Source of the DNA: Gp6-AA40 sp963772955
Lineage (GTDB): Bacteria > Acidobacteriota > Vicinamibacteria > Vicinamibacterales > UBA2999
NCBI GenBank assembly: GCA_963772955.1
Contig: CAVYZF010000011.1
Location: 372,001 to 436,000 of the forward strand
DNA: 64,000 nucleotides
Direction of reading: 5' to 3'
Shown here: positions 59,357-64,000 of the stretch, in pieces
How positions within the stretch are numbered: the stretch's first letter is position 1
Layout of the letters: each line of letters opens with the position of its first letter
Position numbers and translations under genes: made by a program
The notes under the pieces: model-generated
What the model saw: the letters and a program-made list of their open reading frames with translations, nothing else
Databases searched by the model: none
Told to the model about the DNA's origin: nothing

Positions 59357-60124
59357 TTACACTGCGCGGCTGCCTGTTTGTGTCGGCAGATCTCGGACCG
59401 CCGCATAGAGATAGACGATTCCCAAAGTCAGCGGGACGGCGCGCACGTCGGTAAAGCCCGATTGTCTCAGGAGTGTCACGAACTCGGTCGGCGGAGGAAA
59501 CGCGCCAACTGAGGCAGGCAAATACGAATACGCTCCCGAGTGCCCAGAGATCGCTCGACCGATCAGCGGGAGCACTCGGCTGAAATACCAGCGGTAGAGC
59601 GCGGCAAGGCCCGGAATGCGCGGGACGCTGAACTCGAGAATCGCGAGGCGCCCTCCCGGGCGAAGCACTCGAGCAAGCTCGCGCACCGCCACGTCGGTCT
59701 TCTGCACGTTGCGGACACCGAACGCGACTGTGGCTGCATCGGCCACCGCGTCGGGCACGGGGATCCGCATCGCGTCGCCGCGAACGAGCGCGATGCGAGT
59801 GTCCTCGCCCGCGTCGCGAACCTTGCGCAGCCCAAGAGCAAGCATGGCGCCGGCGAAGTCAACGCCAAGCACGCGCGCGGCTGTGCCCTGCGCACGACCG
59901 TGAGCACCCCGACGCGCTTCGAGCGCGACGTCGGCCGTACCGGTGCACACATCAACCAGTGTCTCGCGTCCAGTCAGGTTCAACGACGCGATCATCGTCG
60001 TACGCCACCGACGATCGATGCCCGCGCTGAGCAGATGGTTCAGCAGGTCGTATCGCGGTGCGATCGCATCGAACATTCCTGCGATGCGGTCGGGCGTCTT
60101 GTCGGGAGCCTGAGCGAGTGCCAC
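59357..60124 (-). CDS. ubiE: Demethylmenaquinone / 2-methoxy-benzoquinol methyltransferase
   Basis: 255 residues. Last step of menaquinone synthesis, a SAM C-methylation. FDAIAPRYDLLNHLLSAGIDRRWR, DVCTGTADVALEA (SAM loop), VRGDAMRIPVPDAVADAATVAFGVRNV, LRPGGRLAILEFSVP, YSYLPASVGAFPPP. Nine bases after the ubiA-type gene. End of the menaquinone operon. Confidence 0.94.
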   Translation of the reverse strand: MALAQAPDKTPDRIAGMFDAIAPRYDLLNHLLSAGIDRRWRTTMIASLNLTGRETLVDVCTGTADVALEARRGAHGRAQGTAARVLGVDFAGAMLALGLRKVRDAGEDTRIALVRGDAMRIPVPDAVADAATVAFGVRNVQKTDVAVRELARVLRPGGRLAILEFSVPRIPGLAALYRWYFSRVLPLIGRAISGHSGAYSYLPASVGAFPPPTEFVTLLRQSGFTDVRAVPLTLGIVYLYAAVRDLPTQTGSRAV

Positions 60125-60133
60125 GATTCGACC

Positions 60134-60985
60134 CTATCCGATGTAGATCGCGAGCGCAGTCGCAGCGAAGTACACGATCCCCACCCACCCATTGAGATCG
60201 AACGCCTTCTTGACCTGAGACAGATCCTCGTCGCTGACGAGTGACTGCTCGTACGCGAGGAGCGCCGCGACGATCGCCACGCCGACGAGATAGAGCGCCG
60301 GGAGATTGGCGGCCCACCAGAGCGATGCCATCACGATCACGGTGACGAGGTGCATCAGCCGTGACAGACGAATGGCTGCCGGTACACCGAAGGTGGCTGG
60401 AATCGATCGCAGGCCGTGCTGACGATCGAAGTCGACGTCCTGGCACGCATACAGAATGTCGAAGCCACCGACCCATAACCCGATGGCGAGGCCGAGCAGC
60501 CACGGTTCGGCGCCGCCGCGACCGCCTGCGGCAAGCCACCCACCGACTGGTGCAATCGCAAGCGAGAGCCCGAGGAACATCTGCGTATAGGTGGTGAACC
60601 GTTTGGCCAGCGAGTACCAGAACACGATCGCCAGCGCGACCGGCGCCAGCACGAGGCACAGCATGGACAGCCGCGACGCGGCAAACATGAACACCGCGGA
60701 CGCGCCGACCACGAACGCTGTCGCTTCCGGCTTCGAGAGCAGCCCTCTCGGCAGCTCACGCATCGCCGTGCGTGGGTTGAGCGCATCCATCCTGGCGTCG
60801 ACGAGGCGATTGAACCCCATCGCTGCACTGCGGGCGCTCACCATGCAGCCGACGATCCACACCACCTGCATCCAGGAGAACGGCTGCTCACGCCACGCGA
60901 GGAGCGCGCCAGTCAACGCGAACGGCAACGCGAACACCGAGTGGCTGAAACGCACGAAGGAGAGATAGGTGGCGAGCTTGTTCAT
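60134..60985 (-). CDS. ubiA: UbiA-family prenyltransferase (likely MqnP)
   Basis: 283 residues, eight or nine membrane helices. Attaches a polyprenyl chain to an aromatic acid. First Asp motif NRLVDARMDALNPRTA, second DILYACQDVDFDRQHGLRSIP. In a futalosine-type cluster the substrate is expected to be 1,4-dihydroxy-6-naphthoate (MqnP), not 4-hydroxybenzoate; this is context inference. Overlaps the deaminase gene by 4 bases. Confidence 0.9.
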   Translation of the reverse strand: MNKLATYLSFVRFSHSVFALPFALTGALLAWREQPFSWMQVVWIVGCMVSARSAAMGFNRLVDARMDALNPRTAMRELPRGLLSKPEATAFVVGASAVFMFAASRLSMLCLVLAPVALAIVFWYSLAKRFTTYTQMFLGLSLAIAPVGGWLAAGGRGGAEPWLLGLAIGLWVGGFDILYACQDVDFDRQHGLRSIPATFGVPAAIRLSRLMHLVTVIVMASLWWAANLPALYLVGVAIVAALLAYEQSLVSDEDLSQVKKAFDLNGWVGIVYFAATALAIYIG

Positions 60986-62187
60986 GCGGCCTCGATCCAG
61001 GAGATGCGGTCGGGATCGACTCCGGACACCAGGTATTCTTCCACATCGGTTACGCCCTGTGGTACGTGCACGGCGACAAGCGCGGCGCGCTTGCCAGGCT
61101 CGATGCTGCCGAATGCGGCGTCAAAGCCAAGCGCCATCGCTCCCGTCAGCGTCGCGCTTTTCAGCAGCGTACGGGCCGGCACCTTGGGAGCAATGCGACG
61201 TGCCTCGGCCAGCTCATTGAACATGTTCAGATCGTCTACGCTCGCAAGGCTGTCCGTGCCGAACGCCACATCAACATCCATCGCGTAGAACGCCTCGAGC
61301 GGAGGCGACCCGACGCCGACCCAGCGATTGCTGCGCGGGCACGACACAAGCGTGACGCCCAGCGTTCGCAACCGATCGAGGTCGGTGCCTTCGAACTGCA
61401 CGCCATGGACGGCAAGCACTGAGCCCGTGAGAAAGCCCATGTCCGCCAGGTACTCCACTGGCGAACAGCGCGGCGCCTGCCAATCGACATTCCACACGCC
61501 GAGTTGTTCGAGCAGCGATCGCCAGGGACCACTGCCCTTACGGAGGAACTCGACTTCTTCTGGCGACTCCCCGAGGTGCACGGTCGACACCATCGGCGCG
61601 TGCTCGTCGAGATCCCGGCGAATCGCGCTGAAGAGCGCAGGCGCAACCGAGTACGGCGCATGCGGCGCAAGGCTCACACGAATGTCGTCATCAGATTCGA
61701 CGGCGTCGATCGCCGTGCGCGCCGATGCGACCTGCTCCTCGGCATTCCGACCAGAGAATCCGAGCAACTCATGGAACACGCACGCCGGCATCTGCGCCTG
61801 GCGCAGCAGGGCGACCGCCGCAAGTGTGTTCGTCACATCACCGAGCAGTGACGTCCCCGTGTCGCGAGCGAACTGAATCGCGGCGCGCGCTGCGCCGAGG
61901 ATCGCGGTCTCGTCGGCGCCGGAGCGTTGGGCGCGCGCGGCCAGCATCGGCCTCACCCACTCGAGAAAGCTCGGTGCCGGAGGAATGCGGCCATGGAGGT
62001 ACGACAGTTCGAGATGGGTGTGGGCGTTAACGAGGCCGGGCAGAACCGCGACGCGGCCAAGCGCCACGTCCTCGCTGCCGTCGCGGGCGCCCACTGAGAC
62101 GACGCGCCCGCGGTCGAGCATGACCGCTCCCCTGCCGATCGGCTCGTCGGCGATCGGCAGGATCCAATCTGCTGAAACGCGAATCAC
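60982..62187 (-). CDS. mqnX: Amidohydrolase, likely aminodeoxyfutalosine deaminase MqnX
   Basis: 401 residues. Amidohydrolase-fold: PGLVNAHTHLELSYLHG (metal His pair), APHAPYSVAP, STVHLGESPEEVEFL, VLAVHGVQF, GTDSLASVDDLNMF (metal Asp). Of the family, the members next to mqnC and mqnA turn aminodeoxyfutalosine into dehypoxanthine-type futalosine by removing the amino group. Guanine or chlorohydrolase activity is the alternative by sequence alone. 4-base overlaps with both neighbours (ATGA type). Confidence 0.82.
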   Translation of the reverse strand: MIRVSADWILPIADEPIGRGAVMLDRGRVVSVGARDGSEDVALGRVAVLPGLVNAHTHLELSYLHGRIPPAPSFLEWVRPMLAARAQRSGADETAILGAARAAIQFARDTGTSLLGDVTNTLAAVALLRQAQMPACVFHELLGFSGRNAEEQVASARTAIDAVESDDDIRVSLAPHAPYSVAPALFSAIRRDLDEHAPMVSTVHLGESPEEVEFLRKGSGPWRSLLEQLGVWNVDWQAPRCSPVEYLADMGFLTGSVLAVHGVQFEGTDLDRLRTLGVTLVSCPRSNRWVGVGSPPLEAFYAMDVDVAFGTDSLASVDDLNMFNELAEARRIAPKVPARTLLKSATLTGAMALGFDAAFGSIEPGKRAALVAVHVPQGVTDVEEYLVSGVDPDRISWIEAA

Positions 62188-63386
62188 TGTGTGAGACGAA
62201 GCTGTTTTCCGTGCCGGCTTCTCGCCTCGTAGTTCTTCAACTCCGCCGGCACTGACGTATCGCCGTCCGCGCGCGCGGTGGCCAACGCGAGCATGCGCGG
62301 CACCTCGCGCTCACGGAAGATCGGATCGCCGAGGACCTCGTAGTGCATGTTGCGACGCTTCGCGGCGAACCCTGCGTCTTCGATGTTCACCACGATCTCG
62401 AGTTCGTCCATGCAGTAGGCAGCGCCCGCGGCCCGCACGACGTTCTCTTCGATCATCACGCTGCCCATGTCGTTGGCGCCGTACGCGAGGCTCAGTTGGC
62501 CCACCTTGCCGCCCTGCGTGACCCACGATGCCTGCAGGTTGTCGAAGTTATCAAGGACGATTCGCGCCAATGCGAGCGTGCGCAGGTAGTCGACACCCGT
62601 CTCCTCGAACCCGCCATGCTCGGTATGCTCGGGCTGATAACTCCAGGTGATGAACGCCGTGAAGCCGCCCGTCTCGTCCTGCAGATCGCGGAGCCGCATC
62701 ATGTGTTCGATGCGCTCGTCCTGCGTCTCGACGGTCCCGTACATCATCGTCGCCGTGGTGCGCAGCCCGGCCTGGTGTGCCTGGCGCATGATGTCGATCC
62801 ACTCGTCCGAGGTCGCCTTGCTGTAGCAGTTGAGCAGCTTTCTCACGCGATCGACGAGAATCTCAGCCCCACCGCCCGGAATGCTGTCGAGACCCGCCGC
62901 GACCAGCCGCTCGATGACTGTCCGGGTCGGCATCTGATTCAAGCGCGAGATATGCAGGACCTCAGGCGGTGAGAGCGCGTGCAGCTTGAACTCAGGGTAT
63001 CGCGCCTTCACCGCGCGGAACAGATCTTCGTACCACTGAATCGGCAGGTCTGGATTGTGGCCGCCCTGCAGCAGGAGCTGGTTGCCACCGACCGAGATCG
63101 TCTCGGCGATCTTCTCGAAGATCTCCTCGAAGCCGAGGACGTAGCCCTCGCTCGATCCCACCTCCCGATAGAACGCGCAGAAGCTGCACCGCGCAACGCA
63201 GATGTTCGTGTAGTTGACGTTGCGGTCGATGATGTAGGTGACGACGCCATCGGGATGCTTGCGCTGGCGGATCGTGTCGGCGAGCCGGCCGAGCACGTGG
63301 GTCGGAGCCTCGCGATACAACTGAAGCGCCTCGGCCGCTGACACGCGGCCGCCCTGCATCACGTTCGCAACGATCGCATCGACCAT
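62184..63386 (-). CDS. mqnC: Cyclic dehypoxanthinyl futalosine synthase
   Basis: 400 residues. Radical SAM enzyme that cyclises dehypoxanthinyl futalosine. NYTNICVARCSFCAFYR holds the C-x3-C-x2-C cluster. LLLQGGHNPDLPIQWYEDLFRAV, HALSPPEVLHIS, GLDSIPGGGAEILVDRVR, TTATMMYG, WVTQGGKVGQLSL and ANDMGSVMIEENVV are near-invariant in MqnC and separate it from MqnE. Starts 2 bases after mqnA. Confidence 0.95.
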   Translation of the reverse strand: MVDAIVANVMQGGRVSAAEALQLYREAPTHVLGRLADTIRQRKHPDGVVTYIIDRNVNYTNICVARCSFCAFYREVGSSEGYVLGFEEIFEKIAETISVGGNQLLLQGGHNPDLPIQWYEDLFRAVKARYPEFKLHALSPPEVLHISRLNQMPTRTVIERLVAAGLDSIPGGGAEILVDRVRKLLNCYSKATSDEWIDIMRQAHQAGLRTTATMMYGTVETQDERIEHMMRLRDLQDETGGFTAFITWSYQPEHTEHGGFEETGVDYLRTLALARIVLDNFDNLQASWVTQGGKVGQLSLAYGANDMGSVMIEENVVRAAGAAYCMDELEIVVNIEDAGFAAKRRNMHYEVLGDPIFREREVPRMLALATARADGDTSVPAELKNYEARSRHGKQLRLTQ

Positions 63387-63388
63387 GC

Positions 63389-64000
63389 TCAGAAGAACTC
63401 CAGCGTTCGCCGTTGCGGCCCCAGTCCCATGTCAGCGGCGAGATCGAGAAAGGTCTGAAGCCCTGCCGCTTCCTGCTTGCCCAGTCCGTACTTCACATTA
63501 TCCCTTAGGTACAGGGCAGCCCGTGCCGCGCGCGCGACGTCCCCGGCGCCGTATTCTGCCGCAATCGCTTCCCGGGCGCGCACACCCTCAGTCTGCGCCT
63601 GCTGAAGCGACTCGACGACGCCAGCGTCCACGCCAGCGGGCCGTCCAGTCCATGCGGCGTAGATGAACGGTAAGCCGGTCATCTGCGTCCAGACCTCACC
63701 GAGGTCGATCTTGCGCAGACCGAGCGACTCGTGGTCGGCGTCGAACGCCGGATCGCCGATGAGCAGCCCAGCGTCGCAGGTGGATGTCATCGCCACGAGA
63801 TCAGGACCGTGCGGAACAAATGTCGGAGTGATGTGAAAGTGATGCCGGCAGAGGACCTGGATCAGCGTGACCGAGGTCCGCGAACTCGTGTCGAGGGCGA
63901 TGCTCCGGATGTCTTCGACGGGCTTCCGGGTGTAAAGCGCGACGGATGCGACCGGTCCTCGCGATCCGATGCCGACTCCAGGAACGAAGCGGTAGTCGTC
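63389..64000 (-). CDS. mqnA: Chorismate dehydratase MqnA, 5' end outside window
   Basis: The last 203 residues, frame open to base 64000 (the visible part starts DDYRFVPGVGIGSRGPVASV). The ATG at 63796 is internal. Typical: TSSRTSVTLIQVL, HITPTFVPHGPDL, DAGLLIGDPAF, LDLGEVWTQMTGLPFIYAAWTGR. Turns chorismate into 3-enolpyruvylbenzoate, the entry step of the futalosine menaquinone route. First visible gene of mqnA-mqnC-mqnX-ubiA-ubiE. Confidence 0.93.
   Translation of the reverse strand, partial: DDYRFVPGVGIGSRGPVASVALYTRKPVEDIRSIALDTSSRTSVTLIQVLCRHHFHITPTFVPHGPDLVAMTSTCDAGLLIGDPAFDADHESLGLRKIDLGEVWTQMTGLPFIYAAWTGRPAGVDAGVVESLQQAQTEGVRAREAIAAEYGAGDVARAARAALYLRDNVKYGLGKQEAAGLQTFLDLAADMGLGPQRRTLEFF

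Noticed and set aside
1..64000. tRNA or rRNA genes
   Set aside because: No clover-leaf with TTCRANNY-type loop and CCA end, and no rRNA-like stretch was found by eye. A covariance search was not possible.

Overview
The window is a dense, GC-rich stretch of chromosome from a Gram-negative bacterium. The best guess is Acidobacteriota, probably a Vicinamibacteria-like lineage. The taxonomic call is inference. It rests on large MacB/FtsX-type (ADOP) permeases with a PadR regulator, carboxypeptidase-regulatory-like domain proteins, Ser/Thr kinases with PD40 propellers, PQQ and cytochrome c proteins, an LPS-assembly lipoprotein and a futalosine-type menaquinone cluster. No rRNA, tRNA, CRISPR array, prophage or IS transposase is visible, and no gap between genes exceeds about 200 bases.

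Layout. 1-9.8 kb: end of a TonB-domain protein, a kinase-propeller, a SYLF protein, polyphosphate:AMP phosphotransferase, TsaC/Sua5, a DUF3810 metalloprotease-like protein and a carboxypeptidase-regulatory-like protein. 9.8-15.2 kb: a catabolic operon with an SGNH hydrolase, diheme cytochrome c, PQQ propeller protein, TIM-barrel isomerase and MFS nucleoside/sugar permease. 15-24.4 kb: rsmE, a second kinase, a radical SAM/B12 protein, ilvE, pilT, recX-alaS. 24.4-30.4 kb: metallo-hydrolase, MDR dehydrogenase, PepSY protein, lytic transglycosylase, SnoaL-like protein, rpsT, holA. 30.4-37.5 kb: lptE-leuS, a deacetylase-family protein, DUF456, a PQQ sugar dehydrogenase and an NHL propeller. 37.5-45.2 kb: PadR-ADOP-ADOP remnant, a metallo-hydrolase, a SEC-C protein and a second permease. 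45.2-49.4 kb: etfB-etfA-ETF:quinone oxidoreductase and an acyltransferase. 49.6-54.8 kb: yceD-rpmF-plsX-fabD-fabG-acpP-fabF, without fabH. 54.8-59.3 kb: tonB-small ORF-miaA-hfq-deoB-dgt. 59.4-64 kb: mqnA-mqnC-mqnX-ubiA-ubiE, a menaquinone operon that fits the electron-transfer flavoprotein genes upstream.

Four window-wide patterns stand out. (1) At least nine intergenic spots hold arrays of degenerate 7- or 8-base units, most of them as facing (inverted) pairs, with a different core word at most loci. (2) Several families of short palindromes recur: GGGGTCAGACCCC, a GGGTC hairpin directly abutting stop codons, and GCGCGTCT hairpins. (3) Many genes carry a TANNNT box 5-9 bases before the start codon, which suggests leaderless transcripts and helps choose starts. 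(4) Five genes, including the essential leuS, each look split by one extra base. Sequencing or assembly error is the simplest reading.
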